Source: Deinococcales bacterium (GTDB taxonomy: Bacteria > Deinococcota > Deinococci > Deinococcales > JAAFIG01). From it: DNA of 64,000 nucleotides. The stretch spans positions 65,574-129,573 of the forward strand of contig JAAFIG010000007.1 of NCBI GenBank assembly GCA_013298595.1, given 5' to 3'. The translations under genes were made by a program, and so were the position numbers. The notes beneath the pieces were generated by a model, which worked only from the letters and a program-made list of their open reading frames with translations, had not been told where the DNA came from and did no database searches. Positions 1 through 8,359 of the stretch are shown here, piece by piece; position 1 is the first letter of the stretch; every line of letters starts with the position of its first letter.

Positions 1-313
1 GCCGTGTTAAAAAATCTCGAACCCGTCTGCCTACAGGGAAAATCGGATATGCCACCAATTGCCCTAACCCATGATAGGTTGCTGTACCACCACGTTCGGT
101 GCTAATCACTTCGATACCCAGTTTTGCTAAGGTCTCGAGTGGTGTGACAATATTGGTGGTTTCGGTATCTTTGCGTCCATGGGTTATCACTCGTGGGTGC
201 TCGAGTAATAATAATTCGGGGGTACTTCCCGCCACAACTTTGGCATGTGTTTGCAGTTGCAGAGCATACGCTTGTTGGTATGGCATGACCCCAAGGTCTC
301 GAGTGAGAAACAT
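1..313 (-). CDS. lipB: Octanoyltransferase LipB, partial (C-terminal part beyond window start)
   Basis: LipB transfers octanoate from acyl carrier protein to the lipoyl domains of 2-oxoacid dehydrogenases and the glycine cleavage H protein, the first step of lipoate synthesis in the cytoplasm. The visible 104 codons start at ATG 311-313 with MFLTRDLG. They show family landmarks: the early LG-x-MPY-x-x-A segment, LLLLEHPRVITHGR, and the active-site region RGGTATYHGLGQLVAYP. The catalytic Cys and Lys of the C-terminal half lie outside the window. The gene is divergent from the sugar dehydrogenase, with only about 60 bp between them. Three CTCGAG sites fall in this short stretch. Confidence 0.9.
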   Translation of the reverse strand, partial: MFLTRDLGVMPYQQAYALQLQTHAKVVAGSTPELLLLEHPRVITHGRKDTETTNIVTPLETLAKLGIEVISTERGGTATYHGLGQLVAYPIFPVGRRVRDFLTR

Positions 314-375
314 GATGACAATTGTACTCTGTTTACGTATAGAACGCGATTTTTCTTACGGTTTTAATAAGCATT

Positions 376-1497
376 ATGCGCCATAGTAAGATCATGAAAA
401 ATACTTGGTTGTGGTTATTAGGCATCAGTGCAACATTGGCGGCATGTGCAATGGCATTGCCACAAAATGCCAATTGGAAAATCGAAACTGTCAAAACAGG
501 TCTGGAACGCCCGTGGAGTTTACATTTTGCACCTGATGGTCGGATGTTATTGACCACACGCTACACTGGACAACTGATGAGCTTAGATATCTCGAGTGGC
601 GCAACAACCACGCTGACAACAACGCTGCCTAATTTTCGTCCCGATGGTGAAGGTGGCATGATGGGTATGGAACTCGATTCACAATTTGCCACAAACAACA
701 AGGTTTATATCTGCTATTCGTATTGGAAAGGTGGCACTCAAACCGATGCCAATAAACGCAATCGTCTCTCGAGTTTTGTACTCAGCAGCACAGCAGTAAG
801 CAAAGAAAAGATTTTACTTGATGATATGCCTGGTTGGTGGAATCATAATGGTTGCCGTGTGATTCTTAGCCCCGATTCGCAGTACTTATTTTTCAGTATG
901 GGTGATGCCGCAGGGCAAGGCAGTGGACCGCAAAAAGCCCAAGATTTAAGTAGTTTAGGTGGCAAGATTTTCCGTATTAAAACCGATGGCAGTATCCCTA
1001 CAGATAATCCATTCCCTAATAGCCCTATATGGAGTTTAGGACATCGCAATCCACAAGGTTTGGCATTCTCACCTGTCACAGGAGCATTATGGAGCACCGA
1101 GCACGGACCAGAAGTCAAAGACGAACTCAACGTCATTAAACGTGGCAAAAATTATGGCTGGCCAACCTGCCAAGGCGTTGTTGCCACTTGCACAGTCAGC
1201 AATTATCAAGCAGCCATTAAAGAGTATGACACCACTGGCACTGTAGCTGCAAGCGATATGGTTTTTTACACAGGTAATGCTTTCCCAGCTTGGAAAAATA
1301 ATTTATTTTTTGTCACCTTAAAAACAGGGCGTTTATATCGTCTCGAGTTAGATAATGAACGCATTGTCAAAGAAGAAATTCTGATCAATAATGACTTTGG
1401 GCGTTTACGTGATGTCACTGTTGGCACAGATGGCTTTTTATACATCAGCACCGATGCAAGTGTAGACTCGAGGATTTTTCGTATCAGACCAAAATAA
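376..1497 (+). CDS. PQQ-dependent sugar dehydrogenase (YliI/GSDH family), probable lipoprotein
   Basis: A soluble aldose-sugar dehydrogenase-type beta-propeller of 373 residues. The family oxidises sugars with pyrroloquinoline quinone outside the cytoplasm. The N-terminus is a signal peptide with a possible lipobox (LAAC, about residues 21-24), so it may be membrane-anchored. Family motifs are clear: ERPWSLHFAPDGRML near the start, HRNPQGLAFSP, and EHGPEVKDELNVIKRGKNYGWP, which contains residues typical of the PQQ/calcium site. Neither ATG 376 nor the in-frame ATG 394 has a strong ribosome binding site; 394 gives a more typical signal peptide. A hairpin terminator follows the stop. The substrate cannot be told from sequence. 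Confidence 0.88.
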   Translation: MRHSKIMKNTWLWLLGISATLAACAMALPQNANWKIETVKTGLERPWSLHFAPDGRMLLTTRYTGQLMSLDISSGATTTLTTTLPNFRPDGEGGMMGMELDSQFATNNKVYICYSYWKGGTQTDANKRNRLSSFVLSSTAVSKEKILLDDMPGWWNHNGCRVILSPDSQYLFFSMGDAAGQGSGPQKAQDLSSLGGKIFRIKTDGSIPTDNPFPNSPIWSLGHRNPQGLAFSPVTGALWSTEHGPEVKDELNVIKRGKNYGWPTCQGVVATCTVSNYQAAIKEYDTTGTVAASDMVFYTGNAFPAWKNNLFFVTLKTGRLYRLELDNERIVKEEILINNDFGRLRDVTVGTDGFLYISTDASVDSRIFRIRPK

Positions 1498-1510
1498 GCC
1501 TACTTTATGA

Positions 1511-1554
1511 AATCTCTGCTTGGTGCGGATTTTTGCCAAGCAGAGATTATTTTT
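1511..1554 (+). terminator. Rho-independent terminator of the sugar dehydrogenase gene
   Basis: A 13-bp perfect stem (AATCTCTGCTTGG at 1511-1523 with CCAAGCAGAGATT at 1536-1548) is followed by a T-rich run, 14 bp after the stop codon. Confidence 0.85.
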
Positions 1555-1646
1555 GATGCTATGCTGCAAAGTATCAGAGGTATTGAGTGGTTGCCTGAAC
1601 AGCAATTGTTGTGCCCTATTTCTTAGAATGCTTGAGGTTAATGAAA

Positions 1647-2087
1647 ATGAAACCAGTCTCTTTTTTACTTGCTATTACTTTCGTTATTTTTGCTAAACCC
1701 TTGGTTATGACAGGCAATGCTCGTCCTGCTTATAACGCGATTATGACGTATCAGTATCATTTACGCGAAGACGTAGAGTTACGCAGCACTTGTAAGTATT
1801 GTCATATCGAAGCCGATGGTGGAGATGTTTGGAATTCTTTTGGTGTTTTAATGCGAGAAGTATTTTTTGCTGAAGGTAAGCGTTTAGTTCCCGAAACCTT
1901 ATATGAAACCTTAAAGCGCGATAAAGATAGTGATAAAGATGGTTTCCGCGATATTCTCGAGGTAGTTGGTAAATCTTTACCTGGAGACCCTAAATCTGTA
2001 CCTGAGGCATCTTTAGCAGAACTCGAGGCTAAATTAAAAAGTTTAGGTGGGGTTGATTATTTCAAACCCATTGTTGCTCGGCAGTAA
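1647..2087 (+). CDS. Exported CXXCH (single haem c-like) protein
   Basis: About 146 residues from ATG 1647, chosen because GAGG lies nine bases upstream; longer in-frame starts at 1611 and 1641 lack this. An N-terminal hydrophobic signal segment (MKPVSFLLAITFVIFAKPL) is followed by CKYCH, a canonical CXXCH haem c attachment motif. After that come an Asp-rich calcium-binding-like stretch (RDKDSDKDGFRDILE) and a proline-containing C-terminal tail. I do not recognise a named family. It is probably a small periplasmic or surface cytochrome-like protein; no second haem ligand can be assigned with confidence. It sits alone between two terminators, so it is its own transcription unit. Confidence 0.7.
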   Translation: MKPVSFLLAITFVIFAKPLVMTGNARPAYNAIMTYQYHLREDVELRSTCKYCHIEADGGDVWNSFGVLMREVFFAEGKRLVPETLYETLKRDKDSDKDGFRDILEVVGKSLPGDPKSVPEASLAELEAKLKSLGGVDYFKPIVARQ

Positions 2088-2105
2088 TTTTGATGGGTTT
2101 GTTTT

Positions 2106-2131
2106 AGGGGCGCATTTCGCGCCTCTTTTTT
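2106..2131 (+). terminator. Rho-independent terminator before cinA
   Basis: AGGGGCGC (2106-2113) pairs with GCGCCTCT (2119-2126, one G·T pair) around a 5-base loop, with a run of T directly after. It closes the CXXCH gene. Confidence 0.8.
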
Positions 2132-2160
2132 ATGGTTCATTGTTTTTCTTGATAGACTCT

Positions 2161-2189
2161 TTGACAAAGCCCCGTTTGTCTGGTATAAA
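2161..2189 (+). promoter_or_regulatory. Sigma-70-type promoter of cinA–recA
   Basis: A perfect -35 box TTGACA (2161-2166) is separated by exactly 17 bp from TATAAA (2184-2189). The predicted transcript would start near 2196, only about a dozen bases before the TTG start at 2209 and next to the AAGGAG ribosome binding site (2195-2200), giving an extremely short leader. No SOS-type operator palindrome was recognised by eye. Confidence 0.75.
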
Positions 2190-2208
2190 ATAAGAAGGAG
2201 TGATTACG

Positions 2209-3444
2209 TTGTTAGCAGAAATAATTAGTGTTGGTACAGAACTGCTGATGGGCGAAATCGTTGACTCCAACGCAGCTTACCTTGCCCAAGAACTGAAAAA
2301 CCGAGGTGTCTTCATGCACTGGAAAACCACTGTTGGTGATAACCTCGAGCGAATCCAAGAAGCCATTGCACGCGCAATAACACGTTCTGACCTGATTATC
2401 CTTGGTGGCGGACTTGGACCAACCGACGACGACTTAACCAGAGAAGGCATCCTTGCCTGTATCAACGAAAAAGCCGTTATAGACGAAACATACCTTGCTA
2501 AACTCCGCAGCTGGTTTGAAGCTCGAGGGCGCAGTTTCCCCGAGCAAAACATCAAACAAGCTTGGGTTTCCAAAAGCGCCGAAGCCATTGCCAACCCAGT
2601 TGGCACTGCTCCAGGTTGGTTTGTTCGCGTACCAAACACAAAAAAAGTGATCGTTGCTATGCCCGGACCACCTCGAGAAATGAAACGCATGTGGGCAGAA
2701 CAAGTCTTGCCACGCCTTGAATTACCGCAAAGTGGTTTCTACTTCAAAACGTTTCGTACTGTTGGCATTGGCGAAAGCCACCTTGCCGAACGCTTAGGCG
2801 AACTGACCCAACTCGAGAACCCCAGCATTGGCACTTACGCCCGCCGCGATGGAGTCCATGTTCGAGTGGCAGCCAGTGCCAGCACCCTCGAGGCAGCCAC
2901 AACTTTAGCCCAAAGCAGCGAAGACGCTGTCCAAGAAAAACTACGAGGTTTTATTTACGGCACCGACGAACAAACCCTGCCTGAAATTATTCTCGAGCAA
3001 CTTCGGTATAAAAACCAAACCCTTGGTGTGATCGAAAGCATCTCAGGTGGCATTATTGCCGATGAACTCAGCAACCCCAAAGGTTCAAGTGACCGCTTCC
3101 AAGGGGGCACAATCGCCTACTCAAGCCAAGCCAAAATCCAACTTGGTGTTAACCCAGAAATGATATCCCAACACGGCGCAATCAGTGCCGAAACCAGCAA
3201 AGCCCTGGCTAGTTTAGCCCGCAGCAGTTTTGCTGCCGACTGGGGACTTGCTTGCACAGGCGCAGCCGACAATACCTTCGGCGATTCGATGCCCGCTGGT
3301 ACATTATTTGTTGCTATTGCCACCCCAAACGGAGAAATCCTCGAGCAACAATTGGTCGTTGCAGGAGATCGCCGTTCTATGAAAGAACGAGCTGCCTTTA
3401 GCGCGCTTGGAATGCTCTGGAGGACAATGAACAAAGACAATTAA
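2209..3444 (+). CDS. cinA: CinA family protein (competence/damage-inducible, nicotinamide-nucleotide amidase)
   Basis: Two-domain CinA of about 411 residues. The N-terminal MoCF/MoaB-like domain begins LAEIISVGTELLMGEIVDSN and carries GGLGPTDDDLTREG, as in molybdopterin-binding and ADP-ribose pyrophosphatase-like domains. The C-terminal CinA domain (SISGGIIADELS, ACTGAAD) is the pyridine-nucleotide (NMN) deamidase type. The TTG at 2209 is preferred over GTG 2200: it leaves AAGGAG at a normal distance and matches the family N-terminus (LAEII.VGTELL). It is 80 bp upstream of recA on the same strand, an order known from Gram-positives and Deinococcus, where CinA is tied to recombination and transformation. 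Seven CTCGAG sites occur in the gene. Confidence 0.93.
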   Translation: MLAEIISVGTELLMGEIVDSNAAYLAQELKNRGVFMHWKTTVGDNLERIQEAIARAITRSDLIILGGGLGPTDDDLTREGILACINEKAVIDETYLAKLRSWFEARGRSFPEQNIKQAWVSKSAEAIANPVGTAPGWFVRVPNTKKVIVAMPGPPREMKRMWAEQVLPRLELPQSGFYFKTFRTVGIGESHLAERLGELTQLENPSIGTYARRDGVHVRVAASASTLEAATTLAQSSEDAVQEKLRGFIYGTDEQTLPEIILEQLRYKNQTLGVIESISGGIIADELSNPKGSSDRFQGGTIAYSSQAKIQLGVNPEMISQHGAISAETSKALASLARSSFAADWGLACTGAADNTFGDSMPAGTLFVAIATPNGEILEQQLVVAGDRRSMKERAAFSALGMLWRTMNKDN

Positions 3445-3524
3445 CGCTAAAATTCAGATAAGACCACACGCAAAAAAGCCCAAGCAGCACCCACTCAGCC
3501 TAGCGCCCGAAAGGAACAACCATC

Positions 3525-4619
3525 ATGGCAGTTACTAAGAAAAAAGAAACCGATTTTGATCACGACGACATGAACGCCACTCAACTCACCGCTCATCGCA
3601 AAAAAGCCCTCGAGAGCGCCATGAGTCAAATCGAAAAGGCATTCGGTAAGAACGCCATCATGAAACTCGATGCCTCGAGCAAATTACAAGTCGAAGTCAT
3701 TCCCACAGGCAGCATGAGCTTAGACCTTGCCCTCGGCGTTGGTGGCGTACCCAAAGGTCGGATCATCGAAATATACGGACCCGAAAGCGGTGGTAAAACC
3801 ACCTTAACCCTCACCATTGCCGCACAGTGCCAAAAAATGGGTGGTACAGTTGCTTTCATTGATGCCGAACACGCCCTCGACCCTGTCTACGCCAAAGCCC
3901 TTGGTGTCAACACTGACGAATTACTGGTTTCACAACCAGACACAGGCGAACAAGCCCTCGAGATTGCTGAATTACTGGTTCGTAGCGGCGCAGTGGACAT
4001 GATTGTCATTGATAGTGTGGCTGCTTTGGTTCCTCGAGCCGAAATCGAAGGCGAAATGGGTGACAGCCTGCCTGGTTTACAAGCCCGTTTGATGAGCCAA
4101 GCCTTACGTAAACTGACCGCAATTTTGCATAAATCTAACACCACCATGATTTTCATTAACCAAGTACGCGAAAAAATCGGTGTGATGTATGGCAACCCAG
4201 AAACCACCACAGGTGGCAAAGCCCTCAAATTCTACGCCAGCGTCCGCTTAGATATTCGCCGCATCGGGCAACCGATTAAAGTTGGCAACGATGCCGTAGG
4301 CAACAACGTCAAAATCAAAGTGGTCAAAAACAAAGTCGCACCGCCTTTCAAAGAAGTCGAAATTCAAATTTACTTCGGCAAAGGCATAGACCAACTCAAC
4401 GACCTTGTTAACTTATCCTCGAGTCTCGAGATTGTCGAAAAAGCAGGCAGTTGGTTCAGTTACAACGGCGAACGAATCGGGCAAGGTAAAGAAAAAGTTG
4501 TTGAATTTATCAAAGCCCGCCCAGCCCTTGAAGAAGAACTTCGCGCCAAAGTGTTTGAAGCTATTCGTAGTGGCAAAGGCGATAACCTTGTAGTAGTTGC
4601 CAGCCCAGCCGAAGATTAA
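3525..4619 (+). CDS. recA: Recombinase RecA
   Basis: Full-length RecA of 364 residues, catalysing ATP-dependent strand exchange and LexA-type co-proteolysis. Visible landmarks are Walker [10 protein letters not shown] (about residues 85-93), the [10 protein letters not shown] segment, Walker B MIVIDSV, and the L1/L2 DNA-binding stretch with [27 protein letters not shown] basic, Gly-rich C-terminus follows. AAAGGAAC lies upstream of the ATG. It is probably co-transcribed with cinA and ends at a strong terminator. Of its 28 Glu codons only three are GAG, and all three sit inside CTCGAG. Confidence 0.99.
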   Translation: MAVTKKKETDFDHDDMNATQLTAHRKKALESAMSQIEKAFGKNAIMKLDASSKLQVEVIPTGSMSLDLALGVGGVPKGRIIEIYGPESGGKTTLTLTIAAQCQKMGGTVAFIDAEHALDPVYAKALGVNTDELLVSQPDTGEQALEIAELLVRSGAVDMIVIDSVAALVPRAEIEGEMGDSLPGLQARLMSQALRKLTAILHKSNTTMIFINQVREKIGVMYGNPETTTGGKALKFYASVRLDIRRIGQPIKVGNDAVGNNVKIKVVKNKVAPPFKEVEIQIYFGKGIDQLNDLVNLSSSLEIVEKAGSWFSYNGERIGQGKEKVVEFIKARPALEEELRAKVFEAIRSGKGDNLVVVASPAED

Positions 4620-4636
4620 AAAATGAGATGCTCGAG

Positions 4637-4666
4637 AAAAGGCGAACCATATGGTTCGCCTTTTTT
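4637..4666 (+). terminator. recA terminator
   Basis: GGCGAACCAT (4641-4650) and ATGGTTCGCC (4651-4660) form a perfect stem flanked by AAAA and TTTTTT, 20 bp after the recA stop. The remaining spacer up to 4790 holds nothing else I recognise. Confidence 0.92.
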
Positions 4667-4790
4667 ATATCAAAGCTTCTTGTGTGTCTTACAAGGCTAT
4701 AGACAACATTTTACCAAGAATCTCGAGGCTTCTTGAGTATTTTTCTAACTCCAAGTTCTGTTATGCCTAATTTTTAATAGCAAATTTTCT

Positions 4791-4829
4791 CAACTAAAAA
4801 ACAACTAAAATTAGACAAAAAAACAACTA
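4791..4829 (+). promoter_or_regulatory. Candidate antitoxin operator: three CAACTA direct repeats
   Basis: CAACTA occurs at 4791-4796, 4802-4807 and 4824-4829, at start-to-start spacings of 11 and 22 bp. All copies therefore fall on one face of the helix, just upstream of the toxin–antitoxin operon. Direct repeats of this kind often bind an autoregulating Xre antitoxin; that role is inferred. Confidence 0.45.
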
Positions 4830-4859
4830 TATGCTAACCTCAAGAGCAAGAGGTCTATT

Positions 4860-5246
4860 ATGTCTTTAGCCATTAAAACCAAACCACTCATTGCCCATAT
4901 TATTCACGAAGCCCAAGAACTTAATACAGGACGTTTTGATGGCTTAAAACTTGCAGCAGCTTTAGGGCTGAGCATTACTGAAATGGCACGTTACTTAGGT
5001 GTGACTGATAGCGCATTACGTAAAACACCAAACTCGAGTCAGCATCAAAAAAAGTTTATGCAATTATCTGTTATCGCGCAGCGCCTCAAGCAATTACTGG
5101 ATAACTCACTTGAGTACACCCGAATTTGGTTGCGTGCACCTCACCCAGATTTGGATTATCAAGCACCGATGGATTGTATTTTAGAAGGTGATATTGCTTC
5201 TGTGAACGATTTGCTCGAGATGTTTGAGCGAGGACAAACCGCATGA
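4860..5246 (+). CDS. Xre/MbcA/ParS-type antitoxin (DUF2384)
   Basis: A 128-residue protein with an N-terminal Xre-like helix-turn-helix (about residues 29-55, LAAALGLSITEMARYLGVTDSALRK) and a C-terminal DUF2384-like toxin-binding region ending with the typical MDCILEGDIASVNDLLEMFERG. In the family this tail inserts into the RES toxin active site, and the protein represses its own operon. The gene overlaps the next one by 4 bp (ATGA), giving translational coupling. The AT-rich spacer upstream contains phased repeats that could be its operator. Confidence 0.88.
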   Translation: MSLAIKTKPLIAHIIHEAQELNTGRFDGLKLAAALGLSITEMARYLGVTDSALRKTPNSSQHQKKFMQLSVIAQRLKQLLDNSLEYTRIWLRAPHPDLDYQAPMDCILEGDIASVNDLLEMFERGQTA

Positions 5247-5833
5247 ATACAGCCAAGCAATTGGTTAAAGTCTTAAAGAAATTATTAGCACAAACAACGC
5301 CCAAAGATTATCGTAGTTTCCGTAGCACCAATCTCAAATATGTGGACAATCCACTGAGCGCTTTAGGCAGCGCCATTGTTGGCGGGCGTTTTAATCCCAA
5401 AAAACTCGAGGCGTTGTACACCAGTCTCGAAATTGAAACCATGATTGCTGAAATGCAGCATTACGCCCACACCGACCCTCGATTGGCAGGACGTTTTCGT
5501 CCTTCGAGTATTCTGACTTTGGAAAGTAGTGGTTTACGAGCACTTGATATGAGCAATAACCATGTTCAAGCTGCTCTTGGCACCAATGCCCAAGAATTAA
5601 GTGGCAATTTTATTCGTATGCAAAACCGTGGTCTTGAGTCACCAACCCAGATTTTAGGACGAGTCAATATCGAACAACATTTTTTTGATGCCTTTATTGT
5701 TGAAAGCGCAAGACACGAAAATGGCAAAAACTTAGTGATTTTTCCGAGTATCGCCGAGCAACACAATTGCACTTTGACTTTGTTTGACCCTGAAAATGTT
5801 TTACCAACTATTCAGATTTTGCCAAAACCGTAA
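5243..5833 (+). CDS. RES-domain toxin (NAD+-degrading)
   Basis: A 196-residue RES-domain protein, the toxin of the RES-Xre type II module. Characterised members (MbcT, Res) stop growth by breaking down cellular NAD+. The order of conserved residues is visible: YRSFRSTNLKYVDNP, GGRFNPKKLEALYTSLEIETMIAEMQHYA (the family R-x-N, alYts and AExxxh segments), and a late acidic/hydrophobic core. It starts within the antitoxin stop codon and ends 3 bp from the convergent GNAT gene. The domain looks full length, so it is probably active and held in check by the upstream antitoxin. Confidence 0.87.
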   Translation: MNTAKQLVKVLKKLLAQTTPKDYRSFRSTNLKYVDNPLSALGSAIVGGRFNPKKLEALYTSLEIETMIAEMQHYAHTDPRLAGRFRPSSILTLESSGLRALDMSNNHVQAALGTNAQELSGNFIRMQNRGLESPTQILGRVNIEQHFFDAFIVESARHENGKNLVIFPSIAEQHNCTLTLFDPENVLPTIQILPKP

Positions 5834-5836
5834 AAG

Positions 5837-6313
5837 TTACGCATTCGGGCTGAGAATTTTCTCGAGACAGTATGTGATGTGCTCCTTGTTGTTCCAAGTA
5901 AAGGTACTATTTTTAAAAGTCTGCCAACCCATTTTTTGGTAAAACTGGACAGCAGGCGTGTTATCGGGTTCGACCATCAACGTTAAACGCGTAAAACCTT
6001 CTTGCACAGCGTATTGCTCGAGTTTTCGCATCAGGGCTTGGGCAATACCTTGTTTGCGGTACTCCTGATGTACTTCCAGTGCTTCGACATAGGCACTCGA
6101 GGTATTGGCTAAATCTGGGTCGGTATGTTGAAAATACAAAGTGACAGTGCCAATCAGCTGATTATCTGGAGCAAAAGCCAAAAAAATTTGATTTTTCCCT
6201 TGCTCGAGTTCAGTCCAGATTCGCCGAATCGCATTTTGCATAGCCTCTGAATACCCACGCCATTGCAGCATCAACTCGAGATCGGGTTGCATTGCCAGTC
6301 GGATGTTCAACAT
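5837..6313 (-). CDS. GNAT family N-acetyltransferase
   Basis: A 158-residue single-domain GNAT enzyme that moves an acetyl group from acetyl-CoA to an amine. The acetyl-CoA-binding motif A is clear (VEALEVHQEYRKQGIAQALMRKLEQYA), followed by motif B (FTRLTLMVEPDNTPAVQFYQKMGW). The ATG lies one base after the stop of the ABC permease gene, so it is the last gene of that operon. The substrate is unknown. Its position after an oligopeptide-type importer suggests a peptide or amino-acid-related amine, but this is only inference. Confidence 0.87.
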   Translation of the reverse strand: MLNIRLAMQPDLELMLQWRGYSEAMQNAIRRIWTELEQGKNQIFLAFAPDNQLIGTVTLYFQHTDPDLANTSSAYVEALEVHQEYRKQGIAQALMRKLEQYAVQEGFTRLTLMVEPDNTPAVQFYQKMGWQTFKNSTFTWNNKEHITYCLEKILSPNA

Positions 6314-6314
6314 T

Positions 6315-7187
6315 TTAATTCACGGCTCGAGGGTCGAGCACATCGCGCAGACCATCGCCCAACAAGTTGTATCCCAACACTGACACCAGAATGGCTAAAC
6401 CTGGAAAAATGGTTGTCCACGGAGCACTGTCCCAGTACGCACCACGAAAAGCATCAGCAATCATCGTGCCCCACTCGGGGGTTGGTGGTTGCGCTCCTAA
6501 GCCCAGAAAGCCCAGCGCGGCTGTCTCGAGAGTGGCTGTGGCAACCGATAAAGTGGCTTGGACAATTAATGGCGTTAAGGCATTGGGTACAAGATGCTTG
6601 AATAACACCCGAAAACGATTCGCCCCCAGAGCATTCGCTGCTTGAACATACTCGAGATCCCGTAAACCAATCACACTACCTCGAGCTAGCCGAATATAAA
6701 TTGGGATTTGCACAATACTAATTGCCAGCAAAGTGTTTTCTAAACTGGGTTTTGGGCTGATTGCCACAATACCGATTGCCAGTAATGTCCCCGGAAATGC
6801 CAGCATTAAATCGGTTAGCCAACCAATAATCGTGTCAAACCAACCACCAAAAAAACCAGCCAGAAAACCAACAAAACTTCCAACCAGTAAAGCAATCGAA
6901 ACCGAGATCACACCGACCCGTAAACTGATTTGTGCGCCATGCCAGACCCGAACAGCAATATCCCGACCAAGATCATCGGTACCCATCAGGTGTTGCAAGC
7001 TTGGGGCTTGGAATTTTTGCTCGAGGTTCCCATCTAAACTGGCATCGTAAGGGCGTAAAACAGGGGCAAGCAACGCCAAAGCAATAAATAAAATAGTTAA
7101 AACCAAACCCATTTTACCTGGTGCAGATTTGCGAAACCGACGACGAATAATGTTAAACGGAGTTTCAATTTTATTACTGGCGGTCAT
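6315..7187 (-). CDS. ABC transporter permease, DppC/OppC type
   Basis: A 290-residue inner-membrane permease of the dipeptide/oligopeptide/nickel ABC family. A cytoplasmic N-terminus with the OppC-type segment precedes the first membrane helix. LMGTDDLGRDIAVRVWHGAQISL is the signature of this subfamily, and the EAA loop (AANALGANRFRVLFKHLVPNAL) that docks the ATPase is present. It works with the DppB-like permease upstream and the binding protein. No ATPase gene is present in the operon, so ATPase subunits must be encoded elsewhere. Confidence 0.93.
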   Translation of the reverse strand: MTASNKIETPFNIIRRRFRKSAPGKMGLVLTILFIALALLAPVLRPYDASLDGNLEQKFQAPSLQHLMGTDDLGRDIAVRVWHGAQISLRVGVISVSIALLVGSFVGFLAGFFGGWFDTIIGWLTDLMLAFPGTLLAIGIVAISPKPSLENTLLAISIVQIPIYIRLARGSVIGLRDLEYVQAANALGANRFRVLFKHLVPNALTPLIVQATLSVATATLETAALGFLGLGAQPPTPEWGTMIADAFRGAYWDSAPWTTIFPGLAILVSVLGYNLLGDGLRDVLDPRAVN

Positions 7188-7284
7188 TTTTAGCTCCTAG
7201 CGTTTAGCTTCTAGCTTCTGACTAAAAACGTAAAGCTTTTTTCTTTGTACTCGAGACTGACAAACAATAAATCCAACTACTGAT

Positions 7285-8295
7285 TTATCTGTACTGAATT
7301 CTTGGATCAAATAAGGCATACGATAAATCCACAATCAAATTGACAACCACAAACACCAAACTGACCAGCAAAACCCCACTTTGCACCACAGGGTAATCGC
7401 GTTGAAAGATACCTTCATAAATCCAGCTTCCAATACCACTCCAAGCAAAAATGGTTTCGGTTAAAACAGCGCCACTGAGCAAACCACCAAACGACAAACC
7501 AACCACGGTAATCACAGGTAACATGGCGTTTCGCAGAGCATGTTTCCAAATCACTGTGCGTTGCACCAAGCCTTTGGCTCTGGCAGTACGAATGTAATCT
7601 TGGCTTAATACCTCCACCATACTCGAGCGGGTCATACGGGCAATAATTGCCATTGGAATGGTACCAAGGGCAATGGCGGGCATCACAAGATGCAATAAGC
7701 CATCCCAGACAACCGTGGCATTGAAACGCAACAAACCATCGAGTACGTACATATTGGTAATCGGTTCAAAACCAAACGATAAAACATCCGAAATGCGGGC
7801 AGACGGTGGAAAAATCTTGGTCTGAATCGAAAAAAGGTATTTCATAATCATACCCAGCCAAAAAACAGGCATCGAAACACCAATCAATGCCACTGCCATC
7901 GCCACATTATCCACCATGGTATTGCGTCGCACAGCCGCTAAAATACCCAAAGGAATCCCGACCAGCAAAGCAAAAAGCATCGCAGCAATACTCAGTTCAA
8001 AGGTGGCAGGAAAACGACGTTTCATATCCTCGGTGACAGGGATTTGCGAAAAAATACTGGTACCCAAATCACCTCGAGCAATCCCACCGATATACTTAAA
8101 ATACTGCTCGAGCACAGGACGATCCAAACCCATATCAGCTCGGATTTTCAGTACTGCTTCTTCAGTGGCACGCTCCCCCAACATGACTCGAGCAGGATCG
8201 CCTGGAATAGCGCGAACAAAAGCAAAAACAAGGATACTAATACCAAATAATACTGGGATTAAACCAAGTAAGCGACGCAAAAAATAAGCAGTCAA
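7285..8295 (-). CDS. ABC transporter permease, DppB/OppB type
   Basis: A 336-residue permease starting MTAYFLRRLLGLIPVLFGISILVFAFVRAIPGDPA, the typical N-terminus of the DppB family, with about six membrane helices. The EAA loop (TARAKGLVQRTVIWKHALRNAMLP) is near residue 230. It is the second gene after the solute-binding protein; a hairpin lies in the gap. It pairs with the DppC-like gene downstream to form the membrane channel. Confidence 0.94.
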   Translation of the reverse strand: MTAYFLRRLLGLIPVLFGISILVFAFVRAIPGDPARVMLGERATEEAVLKIRADMGLDRPVLEQYFKYIGGIARGDLGTSIFSQIPVTEDMKRRFPATFELSIAAMLFALLVGIPLGILAAVRRNTMVDNVAMAVALIGVSMPVFWLGMIMKYLFSIQTKIFPPSARISDVLSFGFEPITNMYVLDGLLRFNATVVWDGLLHLVMPAIALGTIPMAIIARMTRSSMVEVLSQDYIRTARAKGLVQRTVIWKHALRNAMLPVITVVGLSFGGLLSGAVLTETIFAWSGIGSWIYEGIFQRDYPVVQSGVLLVSLVFVVVNLIVDLSYALFDPRIQYR

Positions 8296-8316
8296 AAGAA
8301 ATCCTTTTTTATAGAA

Positions 8317-8348
8317 CGGATAAGGGCGAGAAGCCTCGCCCTTATCCG
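8317..8348 (-). other. Intercistronic hairpin between binding-protein and permease genes
   Basis: A perfect 14-bp stem (CGGATAAGGGCGAG at 8317-8330 and its complement at 8335-8348) with a 4-base loop. In the direction of transcription it is not followed by a T run, so it is more like an mRNA-stabilising REP-type hairpin than a terminator. The GGGCGAG/CTCGCCC core resembles the REP palindromes elsewhere in the window. Confidence 0.65.
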
Positions 8349-8359
8349 AAAAAACAGTC

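Noticed and set aside
99-386. Open frame on the plus strand over the first 390 bp
   Set aside because: It overlaps lipB on the other strand, which has clear family motifs; the plus frame has no recognisable protein.
8317-8348. Hairpin read as a terminator after the binding-protein gene
   Set aside because: In the transcribed direction no T run follows; the A/T run is on the wrong side.
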